DNA from: Dendrophyllia cribrosa
Lineage: Eukaryota; Cnidaria; Anthozoa; Scleractinia; Dendrophylliidae
Direction: 5' to 3'
DNA length: 64,000 nucleotides
NCBI GenBank assembly: GCA_024195265.1
Contig: JAJLRJ010000014.1
Location: forward strand, 14,386,459-14,450,458
In this document: piece by piece, positions 57,265-63,759 of the stretch
Numbering within the stretch: the stretch's first letter is position 1
How the letters are laid out: each line of letters opens with the position of its first letter
Notes under the pieces: model-generated
Databases searched by the model: none
The model's input: only the letters and a program-made list of their open reading frames with translations
What the model was told of the DNA's origin: nothing
Position numbers and translations under genes: made by a program

Positions 57265-60200
57265 ACTCCCCTCCTCAAAAGCAAATGGTCGGCCCCTAAT
57301 TTCCAATTACTACTAGTATATTTTCATATCTATTGTTTATGTTATAGAGGGTCACAGAGTCATCAGTTTTATCACTGTCACGTGCTACCCTCTTGAAATA
57401 AAATCTGTTGTGTTGTGTTGAATTGCATTGAATTGTATTGCATTGTATTGCATTGCATTACAATGTATTGCATTGCATTGCATTGTTTTGTTAGGTGCTC
57501 TTTTTTTTCGCAGCGCGAGAGCGCGAGTGCTCCGAAAAAAAAAGAGCGACTGATCGCAGGTTATGTTACTACTAGTCGCAATTTTTTTTTAAACCAAGAA
57601 GGAGAAAAAGACGAAGAAGAAGAGATAGTGAGGCCTTTTACTTTCTACGGTTAGTGTGTGTGCATGGAACGATTGTTACTTTTATGACGGCTTTTACAAA
57701 ACAATTTTTTTCAAACCTGTATTTTTAGTGGATAATGCACTTTTTATTTTCTGTGTGAAATTTTTCGTTGAGAAATTTCTACTATATCTTCCGTCTTCAT
57801 AAGGCCATGTACAAAGATCATCGGCCCAAATCTCGCTATATTTATTTATTAGGAAGAAGCTTCTATTAGGTTTCGAACAACTGGAATCGTTTCAAGCGGT
57901 TCAAGCTGACTTTCACACCACGTACTGACACTTTTAAAACAAAAACGTCTGGGTTTAGTATTAAAATTGCACAAAAACTCCTAGTCATGCATGTCGATAA
58001 AAGCGACAAACCTCTGAAGGTATTTTTTTTCGGGAAGTTTTATCGAAAGGAACTTATTCCATTTTTTTGAAACAACAAGCTGTTCTTCAAAGCCGGAGAC
58101 GCCATGACGTCACTGTCGATTGACAGATCGTCAGGCCAACCAAGTCATTTCAGTAAAAATTCAGAAATAAACCCGGCATTAACATGTTTTGGCGAAGGAC
58201 AAACGCTTGCTCTTTGCGTCGTGCAATCAGCTACAAGAAAACTTTGTTGATATTGGCTATACTTACTTTTGTGGCTGGGTTGTTGACTGTGAAGAGAACT
58301 TCAGTCATGACTTTTCATCCCGTGAGGGATTCCGACTTCAAGCCGATTCCGTACGCAAGTTTAGCTCAGTGTAAGCGAAATTCAAAAGCGAACGGCGATA
58401 TCAACTGCCCAGACATTCGCCGCAAAGGAACAACATTGCTTCGACAAGCTCAACTTGTGCTAACAAGGATTTTACGAATCTTTGATCTCATTGCTAAAAA
58501 ACACGGCATTAGATACTGGTTGTACAGGGGGACGTTGTTAGGCGCCGTGCGGCACAATGGACATGTTCCTTTCGACAATGACTTAGACATCTGTATTCCT
58601 AAAGCAGACTTTGAGAAGTTCATCAAATACGGAGTAAAAGAGCTCCCCGATGACATTTTTTTTCAAACAGAAGAAACAGATGTTCAATGGAAAATTCCGC
58701 CTTGGAGCGGCATGCTTGGAAAACTACGCGACACACGAAGCTGCTACAAGTCCTGCACCGGCTGCAAACATAACGATGGCTTACAACTGGACTTCTTTGT
58801 TGTGGAGAATGACTCTGACGGAAATTTCATAGAGATATACAGTCACCCAAATTGGTTTCTACGGAGATTTATTTACGGTCCAATTGTAAGGAAAAAGAGT
58901 GAGATTTTTCCACTGACAGAAGTGAACTTCGATGGCTTTTCACTTCCAGCTCCGCGAGAATGGAAGAAAATTTTAAAGACGCTGTACGGTGATTATATGA
59001 CAATTCCAACAGATGAACCACTTGGTCATGTTAATACAGATGCGCTTCACAGTTGTGACGGGTTAAATGAAATATAGCAATGTTTAACGGTTAGTCATGA
59101 CCGAAAACCTCTAAAACTCAACAGCATTTCATGAAAATGGTTATATATAAACTTATGATTCCGAGTGGACTTAATGTTTACAGAGCTACAAATACATTTG
59201 AATTGAAGTGAGAGGTTTAATTTATGGTTAAAGTGCTTCACTTCAGCTCGATTTTAACCGAGGTTTTTCAGCTTATAAATTATGGAACCTGTCTGGAATA
59301 TAATTCACACCTGCATAGTCCATCAATGCCAGAAAACTATTGGCTCGTCACAAGTGGTCTACTAATTATGGACACACAAAAGCTTTTAAAAAAATTCTAT
59401 ATTACAAAGTATTGCAAATTTACATGTCATATTTTAATGTATTAATCTTAATGTGTTTTCACACAGAAACTGTAAGTGTTGCTGTAAATATATATTTATC
59501 AACACCGCTGTGTTAAAGATACATGTACTTGCATACAATTTTGCCGGTTTTTAAATATTCAGTAATAACCATAGAAGGCGAACTTACCACCAACATTTTA
59601 CATATGAAACGTCTTTCCAACATTTTTTTAATAAGTACGAAGAAAGCCTCACTTTGTGCTATTTGAGCGCTCTTTGGTTTTGTTAGCTTTGCTGGCGCAC
59701 TCAAGAAGAAAATTGAAAAAAAAAAAAATAATAATAATAAAAAATAATAATAATAAAGGAAACTGTTTTAATAGAAAGCAGACTATGTGGCGGGAAAAAA
59801 AGATTCACAACCAATAGCCAAAACACTGTGTTTTTATGGTAATCTAGGTTCTGTCCTGTTGTACCGGTACAGAAGGACAAAACGAAAGATTAAACAATAG
59901 ACTACGCAGACACAATGCCTTAAAAACAAGACGAAAAGTAAAAAACTGGAAAGAACAGCCCGTATGCATAACTATTAAATGTTTGGGTTATACGGAAATC
60001 TTCCCAAACCAAAATATCGACAAAGTGCATTTTTCAGTTTTTTAGTTATCTTGTGTTATTTTTCTGGAAGCAAATGGCTTACACAGGATGTTCAAGTGCG
60101 ACTACTGAGTAATACTCGTAAATATTTTTTCAGGTTTCCACCAGCTTAAATATAATTTTAGTCAATTAACGTCTTTAAATACCTGCAACCAGGGAGGGGT

Positions 60201-63200
60201 GGCAGAGTCAAGAAAACACTCAATAATTGCCTCTACTTTTCTGTTCAGAGAAACCTAAAATAAAGTACAATAAAACATTTCAATTTTCCAGACCTGTATC
60301 GAGAAAAAATTCACAACTTAAAACGTGAACTTACGTCATCCATGTAGTTGAATAGTTCCTGCAAACGGAAAATAACACAGTTCAAGAAAATTATTTTTAT
60401 TTGTTTACTGTTTGTTATTTTAGTGTTCACTGAGTACTCCAATAAGAAATTTAAGATCAAAATTGCTAGGATAATTAATTTATAATAATATAATAGAGCA
60501 GTTTTCAATTGAGTGTGGTAAAACCCAAACCAAAGTAATTACTCTGACCAATCACTGCAGTCGTAAACAATCCAATAAACCAAACAGAGCTCGAAGCAAA
60601 TACATATAGCGTGCGAGCAAGTCACGATTGGTTTCGGTTTTACTTCTCATTGGTCGAGAAAGTGGCGCGAGATTTTGAAGCCAATCACAAAGTGTAGCAA
60701 TGAAAAACCAAAGCAATTGTGTGATTACTTTTGACACTCAAATTGAAAACTGCTCTAATAATATTAATAATAATAATGATAAAAAATAATAAATAATAGA
60801 TGAGCGGCAAAACTGTATGGATATGCGGCTTGCCATTGTTTCTGCTGCGAACATTTTATCGGACTTCTAAGCATTGCTAAAAGAACAATAGCGATGATCA
60901 GTGATACAGTATAGCTGTTCTGTATCAGAATTTATAAACCTTATTTAAATTTTAATTTCTTTTCATTACTACAGTGGTTTTCAGTACGGCCCTGTGTAAA
61001 ATTAAATAACCATAACCTTAACTATTCTCTCAAGATTGACTCCTTTTTTTCAGTTATCGTTACCTTGAACTTTTGGACTTCCAAGTAGAAGACAAGATCA
61101 TTTTCTAGACGCGGAAATCCATCAGGTTCGCCATGGGTCTGCAAGTAGCGGCGAAAATATTCCATTTTAATGGACAGCCGGCCGTGTACGGACTGTAGGA
61201 CCTTCTTGAAATAATCTTTGTCTTCTTTCGTCGGTGCAGATCGACCAGTGCTCTGAAAAACAACCAAATAAAAGGAATAACCTTTTTTTCAAAATTTCTT
61301 TACTTTATTTCTTACACGCAATTAAATACTTAAATACATATTTTACAATTACTACTATTAACAAAACAGTGATACAGAAGAAAAAAAAACAAATTAAAAA
61401 ACAATCAATAACAAATGCAACAACAACAATAACAACAATAATAACAGACAACTAAAGTACAGTTACATGTTTAACGATCCAAGGGATAGTTTTTCAAGTT
61501 TTGATAGTTAATTGAATTTAGCAATACATTTTTTTAAAATCAAAGTTTTCTTGCGATCTTTTGCTAGCGTAAATATATTCCTCAACGTGCAAAAGGAGCA
61601 AGCGAAACTTCTTTTCAATGTTATCATTTACCATCTGAGGGGAAGGGGAACATATATTAAGTGGTATATTTGTTGTTCTAATCAGTTGGGTAAGAGAGGT
61701 TGAATGCCATATATTGGACTAATGCAAGATTTCCTGGTAGAATCGTAGAGTAGAGTTACACTCTAAGAAACTATGTTTTATTGAATCTGATTTATTACAT
61801 TCTGTAGTCACTGTTTAGTTATTTACTTAGTTATTTATTTATTTATAAAGCGGGGAATAACAGTGGTGAGAAAACAACCCAAACGGCTTGAAATACCCCA
61901 AAGGACAAAAGAATACACCAGAGGTGAGTTCAATAGAGTCGCTTTATTGAATTAACGCCTAAATTTCGATTTATTAAGCGTTCGAAATCTACATTATTTT
62001 TTCCCCATACAAAGTCTTATAAAGCGCTCAAATTTTTAAAACGGCCGCCGTGTAACCCAATACCACTTTCAATCTTCGCTTTTTCGTGACGTAAAGCTTG
62101 GGCTGCCTGTGCTCTTACTATGTGTTTTTACGATCTACTGTTTCACCGAAAAGATCCGTTATTGCTCTTACTCGACCACGGGTTAATTTTTCAGTCAGAT
62201 GAAATACCTAAAATAAAACCGCCATTATATTTGGCTTACGCGCGTTTCCTCGCGTTTGGCACCGTAATGATCACAGAGATGCATATTTGTTGGTAAGTTG
62301 TTTACGCCTCAGTGGTTGATTGATCGCTAGAGTCAGTTGGTCTATAGTCATAGCAGGCCTAGCCTTCGTGCGAACGTCTCCTATTTCCTTCCAGAACTTC
62401 TTATCACATACGATTTTGTATGTGATTTTTGTCGCGATTTCCTGTGCGATTCGGATGCGACATTTGCTTTGATTTGCTATGATTTCCCAAAAATCGCCGC
62501 CAAGTTGCATCAGGTTTCGAACATGTTCGGAACCTCTACAAAAAAATGCAACTTGCGCGCGACAAAAATTGCACCGAAAAGTGCGACAAAAATTGCACAA
62601 AAAATCGCCTGTGTAAACGGGCCTTTAGAGAGACATTAAAAAACTGTGCTCGTGCGCACAAAATAAGAGTCCAACTGACCTTGGCCTTTCTCGCTCGCCT
62701 TCTGTACAATTGCAAGAAACTCTGAGAGCTTTCGAAAGTGTCCGCCTTGTTAAAACTTCCTGGAGTGTTCGGTGTCCCGTCACGTCGACCACTGGCATCT
62801 TGCGCATGCTAGCAAAAACAGAAAAAAAAACTGCTTATACTACACCTAACGATCTGATGCAAATGCATGTTACTAGATTAGGTAAGTAGATTAGAGATAT
62901 GTCCAGAAATGCACGGAGAGGGGGGCCACGCTACTCCATGACTGCCATCACAAAGTGTCCTCACCTATAAAAGTTCACCAGAACAAACGAAGTTTTGTCA
63001 TATATGAAGTAATATGAAAATGACAAAGAACTCTGTCAAATATGAAGTACTCGCCCGGGGGGGGAGGGGGGGGGGGGGGGGGGGGGAGGGGATACTCAAC
63101 AAAGTTTTGTACGGGGATGCTCCGCCCCGAGGTCCAAACCCTTACCCTTTCATATACCGTTTTTGACAGAAAAGGTACCCCTTTCATATACCTTTCATTG

Positions 63201-63759
63201 CAAATGGTACCCCTTTCATGTACCTTTTATTGAAAATGGTACCCCTTTCATATAGCCTTTACGTGCGTCTGTTTGATATATTTTGAAAGGCCCTTTTTAT
63301 AATACTCAAATGGCAGTTTTCCCTACCTTGTTTATGCTTTAACTCGTGTTTTCGCTACCCTTTCCTATTTTTCGTGAAATCCCTACCCTTTCAGATACTT
63401 AAACTCGTGAAATCCCGACCCTTTCATATACCTCCAGCCTCAAAAAGGTACCCCTTTCGGACGGAGCATCCCCGTATAGCCCATTATAGGGAGTACCCCC
63501 CCCCCCCCCCCCCCCCCCCCTCCCCCCGGGGTACTCGTTAAACAATACTTGCCTGCATTTCTGGACATACGTAGTAGATTAGATTGGTAGATTAGCAGTA
63601 CAAAACGACCCCACCAGCCATGCTTATCCTACCTTGAAAAAACTCTTGAAGTAGGTCTGCACATCGCCGAGTACAAACTGCTGCGCCTCTGTGAACAGTG
63701 GGGAACTGGGTCTCTCTCCTTCCACTTGATTGAGTAGAGACTGGGGAAGACCCACAGAT
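38693..63759 (-). CDS. RGS22: Spliced multi-RGS-domain gene, C-terminal portion (RGS22-like)
   Basis: Eight exons on the minus strand join without a phase conflict: 63633-63759, 62680-62808, 61064-61252, 60335-60358, 60183-60254, 48411-48615, 42795-42952 and 38693-38821, giving about 343 residues and a TGA stop. The gene continues 5' beyond the window. The product has the tail of one RGS domain ([18 protein letters not shown]), a polar linker, a full RGS domain ([43 protein letters not shown]), then about 120 residues. RGS domains bind G-alpha subunits and most speed GTP hydrolysis. Two adjacent RGS domains and a short tail fit RGS22, though that name rests on layout, not a search. LicD-C and LicD-D lie on the opposite strand within the intron 48616-60182. 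Confidence 0.82.
38822..40035. other. Intron of the RGS-type gene, left part
   Basis: No coding seen. An (AATAC)n-like LINE tail in reverse orientation (ACAATACAATACAATAAG) lies near 39139, suggesting an old insertion. Confidence 0.5.
40036..40452 (+). CDS. Uncertain open frame in intron
   Basis: 138 codons; an internal ATG at 40120 starts [20 protein letters not shown], a basic N-terminus followed by polar sequence. It overlaps a minus-strand frame (40371-40661) that starts [15 protein letters not shown] near 40551 and reaches a donor-like GATT|GTAAGT. Either could be a TE ORF or a chance frame; neither family is recognised. Confidence 0.22.
   Translation: MFVLKDLVIRVSIIPREQLFSTSIFRIIMPRTRKSKTKAKQTTIRVSNINPRDKIARGNVSSPLSVVGNELVEKCEEHSGFWQQNSARSAETSALRPPTVSKINSTFILWHNQQQTDCIKLSCTISPLTIVLPQSFIH
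40612..40947. mobile_element. MITE TTAGCGTGCGCTAAAATAGC with TA duplication
   Basis: 25-base inverted ends (TTAGCGTGCGCTAAAATAGC... / inverse) with one mismatch, flanked by TA at 40610-40611 and 40948-40949, as for Tc1/mariner-type elements. Interior AT-rich. Confidence 0.8.
40950..41623. other. Intron spacer, no gene recognised
   Basis: TATTCTA/TATTGTA-rich stretch near 41345-41425; nothing else. Confidence 0.5.
41627..42020. mobile_element. TTA-flanked MITE with GGAAACATTGTTGCGG words
   Basis: TTA at 41624-41626 and 42021-42023 flanks inverted tips AGGCCCCCGCAAACGAGG and (reversed) CGGCCCCCGCAAACGAGG. GAAACATT(G/T)TTGCGGAA words occur at least six times in both directions. Harbinger-like by target. 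Confidence 0.82.
42124..42568. mobile_element. MITE AGGGGCTATGTCGC, copy 3
   Basis: Left TTAA at 42120-42123; tips AGGGGCTATGTCGCAAGG and inverse CCTCGCGACATAGCCCCT. Near-identical to copy 2 but inverted. The right TTAA is not preserved (TTGTT). Confidence 0.8.
42795..42952 (-). CDS. RGS-type gene, penultimate exon
   Basis: 158 bases between AATAG|CC and AAG|GTAAGAAA. Reads [20 protein letters not shown] ... [14 protein letters not shown]. It starts with two bases completing the codon left by exon 48411-48615 and ends in phase 0. Confidence 0.8.
42953..45324. other. Intron of the RGS-type gene
   Basis: Open frames at 43141-43356, 44006-44284 and 44441-44821 lack domain or splice support. 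No repeat recognised. Confidence 0.5.
45357..45475 (+). repeat. Minisatellite ATATATGTCCAAATTGCA, left arm
   Basis: About six units of 20-21 bases; the inverse array is at 48206-48310. Confidence 0.85.
45579..45941 (+). CDS. Coding-like segment in left arm, unknown protein
   Basis: 120 codons from an ATG in the context ACATGGCGGCAC. The first 75 residues ([20 protein letters not shown], then [20 protein letters not shown]) match the right-arm frame with only a few changes and one small indel kept in phase. Acidic, helix-rich N-terminus, perhaps coiled coil; later residues are likely unselected. Probably the first exon of a transposon or captured gene. No family recognised. Confidence 0.42.
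   Translation: MAALMEEDRIQRIVREIVSSEIRETGSGSSIQQDSSNNSALPPVYNVVDTFQDVNEELSSVKIKLSKIGSPPTVMLRDKFLLVLTLRQIMVVGSVKDDRVNYQRTLPYTRDFTSQVLVKF
46538..46999 (+). pseudogene. Non-LTR retrotransposon RT C-terminal relic
   Basis: Reads [55 protein letters not shown] to a stop, then after a frame change [15 protein letters not shown] and [25 protein letters not shown]..... IE.IQRR followed by an RxxxxW ending is the standard C-terminus of jockey/CR1-type LINE RTs. One frameshift near 46785. It forms the core of the inverted repeat. Confidence 0.85.
47843..48112 (-). CDS. Coding-like segment in right arm, unknown protein
   Basis: Partner of 45579-45941 on the opposite strand, with a longer N-terminus ([16 protein letters not shown]) and [19 protein letters not shown]. 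Indels between the arms are multiples of three in this segment, which hints at past selection on the reading frame. Confidence 0.42.
   Translation of the reverse strand: MNESEAAPSNNNMPAMKEDRIQRIVREIVNSEIRETGSGSSIQQQCSDPAVYNVVSTFQDVNEELSSVKIKLSKIGSPPTVMLSFISFI
48206..48310 (-). repeat. Minisatellite, right arm
   Basis: Inverse of 45357-45475, about five units of TGCAATTTGGACATATATAT type. Confidence 0.85.
48411..48615 (-). CDS. RGS-type gene exon, end of second RGS domain
   Basis: Acceptor TTTCTGTAG|ATT and donor CCTC|GTAAGTA. Reads [20 protein letters not shown] then [20 protein letters not shown], the last helices of an RGS fold. 205 bases; ends one base into a codon. Confidence 0.85.
48655..48838 (+). 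repeat. 21-base minisatellite TGTGTGAACAAGACTAAATCC
   Basis: Nearly nine units directly upstream (in gene sense) of an RGS-type exon. Unit length is a multiple of three and no stop occurs in several frames, so open frames (VNKTKSC repeats on +) arise on both strands; judged a by-product. Confidence 0.88.
48839..49547. other. Intron spacer and LicD-C upstream flank
   Basis: C-rich runs at 49078-49136. The last 45 bases before LicD-C share CCGAAAGC and ATATTGTAAACATGAA with LicD-B. Confidence 0.55.
49548..50393 (+). CDS. LicD/fukutin-family transferase, type II membrane protein (LicD-C)
   Basis: Intronless, 281 codons, the shortest N-terminal tail of the four: MNRHK then anchor [18 protein letters not shown] (6-23). 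LicD core with [17 protein letters not shown] (93-109), DNDVD (113-117) and an intact [10 protein letters not shown]. Nearly identical to LicD-B through the C-terminus, including the 3' flank. It lies on + inside an 11.6-kb minus-strand intron of the RGS-type gene, together with LicD-D. Intronless nesting is compatible with retroposition or segmental duplication; shared flanks with LicD-B favour DNA-level duplication. Substrate unknown; family role is transfer of phospho-alditol or phosphocholine groups. Confidence 0.93.
   Translation: MNRHKVTVFLILAFGAVSWFSVWKKIPGRAVEDFDFQPIPYTSLGQCERKSSDEINCPDIRHKGTTQLRQAQLVLTRILRIFDLIAKKHGVTYWLYKGTLLGAVRHNGHVPFDNDVDVCIPKADFEKFIKYGVNELPDDIFLQTEETDVHWKIPFNSNMFGKLRDTQSCLKTCPGGCKFNDGLMLDFFIVETDSVGNFVELFTYTSWYLRNLRWLIYGPIVRNQSEIFPLTELNFDGFPFPVPREWRKNLESYYGDFVTVPANQPLGHIITDPLHSCDNIK
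50392..50397 (+). terminator. AATAAA hexamer overlapping the LicD-C stop
   Basis: TAATAAAATAAA places AATAAA across the stop codon. LicD-B has the same hexamer four bases after its stop. Functional use not shown. Confidence 0.35.
50431..50570 (+). repeat. Tandem repeat, about 62-64-base unit, 3' of LicD-C
   Basis: GTTAGTTCTGTATAAGCCGG through GGCAGAGTCAT...TTACCGAGGG is repeated 2.3 times with small changes. Confidence 0.8.
50571..51409. other. Intron spacer with one hairpin
   Basis: Hairpin at 50840-50898: GTTTTATCAAG...AAAAATTCGAGCGCGAAGCGCGAGAATTTTT...CTTGATAAAAC. No gene recognised. Confidence 0.6.
50840..50898. repeat. Foldback hairpin GTTTTATCAAG/CTTGATAAAAC
   Basis: Arms of about 27 bases with a GCGCGAAGCGC centre; small interruptions only. 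Confidence 0.75.
51413..52072. mobile_element. Harbinger-like element with TAA duplication
   Basis: TAA at 51410-51412 and 52073-52075 flanks long inverted ends starting TGCATGGTTCAATTCC and running about 40 bases into a C/G run and CCCGGG words. The interior has an unrelated non-repetitive segment with a short open frame. No transposase. Confidence 0.8.
51584..51718 (+). CDS. Short captured coding fragment in Harbinger-like element
   Basis: 44 codons with ATG in context CACATGGCGG; contains [20 protein letters not shown], which resembles the first helix of a SAM domain (WLEEN.L). After the stop another frame continues as [19 protein letters not shown], so a single frameshift seems to have broken a longer protein. 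Likely transduplicated host or TE sequence; weak assignment. Confidence 0.35.
   Translation: MADDMTQQADFFAGKSLQFVSNWLEENNLAKLKPVFEEVLPVSG
52153..52197. repeat. Palindrome ATTAGTATTCTTTATATAAAG
   Basis: TTTTACCTTTATTAGTATTC pairs with GAATACTAATGAGGTAAAA around TTTATATAAA. Confidence 0.75.
52520..53300 (-). pseudogene. L1/Tx1-type LINE RT C-terminal relic
   Basis: From 53291 down, the minus strand reads [40 protein letters not shown], then after stops and frame changes GISSVSQLI and [16 protein letters not shown]. Order and spacing (SKWK..F, WxELNY, KGI...L, L.YYG..SSIK) are those of the C-terminal region of cnidarian L1/Tx1-like ORF2 proteins. Truncated at its 5' side near 53300 and multiply broken. 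Confidence 0.65.
53301..54202. other. Intron spacer, no gene recognised
   Basis: A 69-codon frame at 53345-53554 (+) is cysteine- and leucine-rich but unsupported. Confidence 0.5.
54203..54360. mobile_element. MITE AATAGGCCTTTATCACGC, copy 2
   Basis: 18-base inverted ends (AATAGGCCTTTATCACGC / GCGTGATAAAGGCCTATT). The interior shows a tandem GCGGGCAAAAA pattern and matches the copy at 36818-36936. Confidence 0.78.
54361..55642. other. Intron spacer, no gene recognised
   Basis: A C/T-rich stretch lies at 54747-54815; the rest is AT-rich. Confidence 0.5.
55919..56528. mobile_element. Nested MITE GGCCGTTTTTATGC with ATT duplication
   Basis: GGCCGTTTTTATGC and GCATAAAAACGGCC are perfect ends; ATT flanks both sides (55916-55918, 56529-56531). 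Inside, AGACGTTAAAGTCGTC words recur in both directions. Confidence 0.82.
56332..56415 (+). repeat. (TAA)n with TATAGCGCCATT/AATGGCGCTTTACA stem
   Basis: Nine TAA units followed by a short hairpin. Similar GCGCC...GGCGCTTTACAA stems next to (TAA)n are frequent in marine invertebrate DNA; origin not resolved. Confidence 0.65.
56731..58104. other. Intron spacer upstream of LicD-D
   Basis: C run at 57229-57264. The stretch 57340-57490 has ACCCTCTTGAAATAAAATCT then a (TTGTG)/(ATTGC)n tail, the form of a LINE 3' end. No gene recognised. Confidence 0.5.
58105..58112 (+). promoter_or_regulatory. CRE-like TGACGTCA site upstream of LicD-D
   Basis: The core lies 71 bases before the ATG within ATGACGTCACTGTCGATTGA, one base different from the LicD-A block at 946-965. 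Confidence 0.5.
58184..59077 (+). CDS. LicD/fukutin-family transferase, type II membrane protein (LicD-D)
   Basis: Intronless, 297 codons. Basic tail (1-19), anchor [18 protein letters not shown] (19-36), LicD core with [17 protein letters not shown] (111-127) and DNDLD (131-135). Very close to LicD-A except for the first 18 residues and the end: LicD-A finishes HNCDEIK while LicD-D reads HSCDGLNEI because of a small indel. The start is the first ATG and aligns with LicD-A at the shared ACATGTTTT context. It lies within the RGS-type gene intron on the other strand. Enzymatic role as for the other copies; all visible motif residues are intact. Confidence 0.93.
   Translation: MFWRRTNACSLRRAISYKKTLLILAILTFVAGLLTVKRTSVMTFHPVRDSDFKPIPYASLAQCKRNSKANGDINCPDIRRKGTTLLRQAQLVLTRILRIFDLIAKKHGIRYWLYRGTLLGAVRHNGHVPFDNDLDICIPKADFEKFIKYGVKELPDDIFFQTEETDVQWKIPPWSGMLGKLRDTRSCYKSCTGCKHNDGLQLDFFVVENDSDGNFIEIYSHPNWFLRRFIYGPIVRKKSEIFPLTEVNFDGFSLPAPREWKKILKTLYGDYMTIPTDEPLGHVNTDALHSCDGLNEI
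59078..60182. other. Intron spacer between LicD-D and RGS-type exons
   Basis: (AAT)n-type microsatellite at 59718-59757; otherwise AT-rich with no recognised gene. Confidence 0.5.
60183..60254 (-). CDS. RGS-type gene exon (72 bases)
   Basis: Acceptor TATTTTAG|GTT, donor TTGCAG|GTATTT. Reads [20 protein letters not shown] then PWLQ, the central helix of the RGS domain. Phase 0 on both sides. Confidence 0.85.
60335..60358 (-). CDS. RGS-type gene micro-exon (24 bases)
   Basis: Acceptor TTTGCAG|GAA, donor GAC|GTAAGT; encodes ELFNYMDD, which joins EVQKFK to VSLNRKVE in frame. An 80-base intron separates it from the next exon. Confidence 0.75.
60496..60755. mobile_element. MITE GAGCAGTTTTCAATTGAGTG with TA duplication
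   Basis: GAGCAGTTTTCAATTGAGTG pairs with CACTCAAATTGAAAACTGCTC; TA lies on each side. The interior is repeat-free. Located in the 705-base RGS-type intron. Confidence 0.85.
61064..61252 (-). CDS. RGS-type gene exon, start of second RGS domain
   Basis: Acceptor TTTTTCAG|AGC, donor TTCAAG|GTAACG, 63 codons, phase 0. Reads [20 protein letters not shown] ... [16 protein letters not shown], then [15 protein letters not shown], matching the first helices of RGS domains (F..YL....... EN.L.F.LEV..FK). Confidence 0.88.
61505..61711 (-). pseudogene. Possible L1/Tx1-type LINE C-terminal scrap
   Basis: The minus strand reads [20 protein letters not shown] then NFDFKKMYC and a stop, like the last helix of L1/Tx1-type ORF2 proteins (LLLxKYYIYxxK). 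It is followed in the LINE sense by AT-rich sequence with TTGTTGTTATTG repeats. Too short to be sure. Confidence 0.35.
61712..62424. other. Intron spacer, no gene recognised
   Basis: AT-rich, with TTATTTA repeats near 61820-61845. Confidence 0.5.
62425..62627. mobile_element. Relative of the MITE at 1949-2219
   Basis: Shares GCGATTTCCTGTGCGATTCG, GCCAAGTTGCATCAGGTTT and the right end GTGTAAACGGGCCT followed by TTA. The left tip is not preserved or is diverged. Confidence 0.7.
62680..62808 (-). CDS. RGS-type gene exon, linker between RGS domains
   Basis: Acceptor TGCTAG|CAT, donor GCCAAG|GTCAGT, 43 codons in phase 0. Reads [20 protein letters not shown] ... [15 protein letters not shown]; polar then basic, a likely flexible linker. 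Confidence 0.78.
63054..63530. mobile_element. Poly-G/poly-C element with 7-bp target duplication, copy 3
   Basis: GTACTCG at 63047-63053 and 63531-63537 flanks tips CCCGGGGGG and CCCCCCGGGG. The interior matches the copies at 22885-23343 and 26708-27116. It lies in the RGS-type gene intron 62809-63632. Confidence 0.8.
63633..63759 (-). CDS. RGS-type gene exon, end of the preceding RGS domain
   Basis: Acceptor CTTTAAAG|A, donor TTCAAG|GTAGGA. 127 bases: one base completes an upstream codon, then [20 protein letters not shown] and [17 protein letters not shown], the final helix pair of an RGS fold. The preceding exon lies beyond 64000. Confidence 0.82.
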
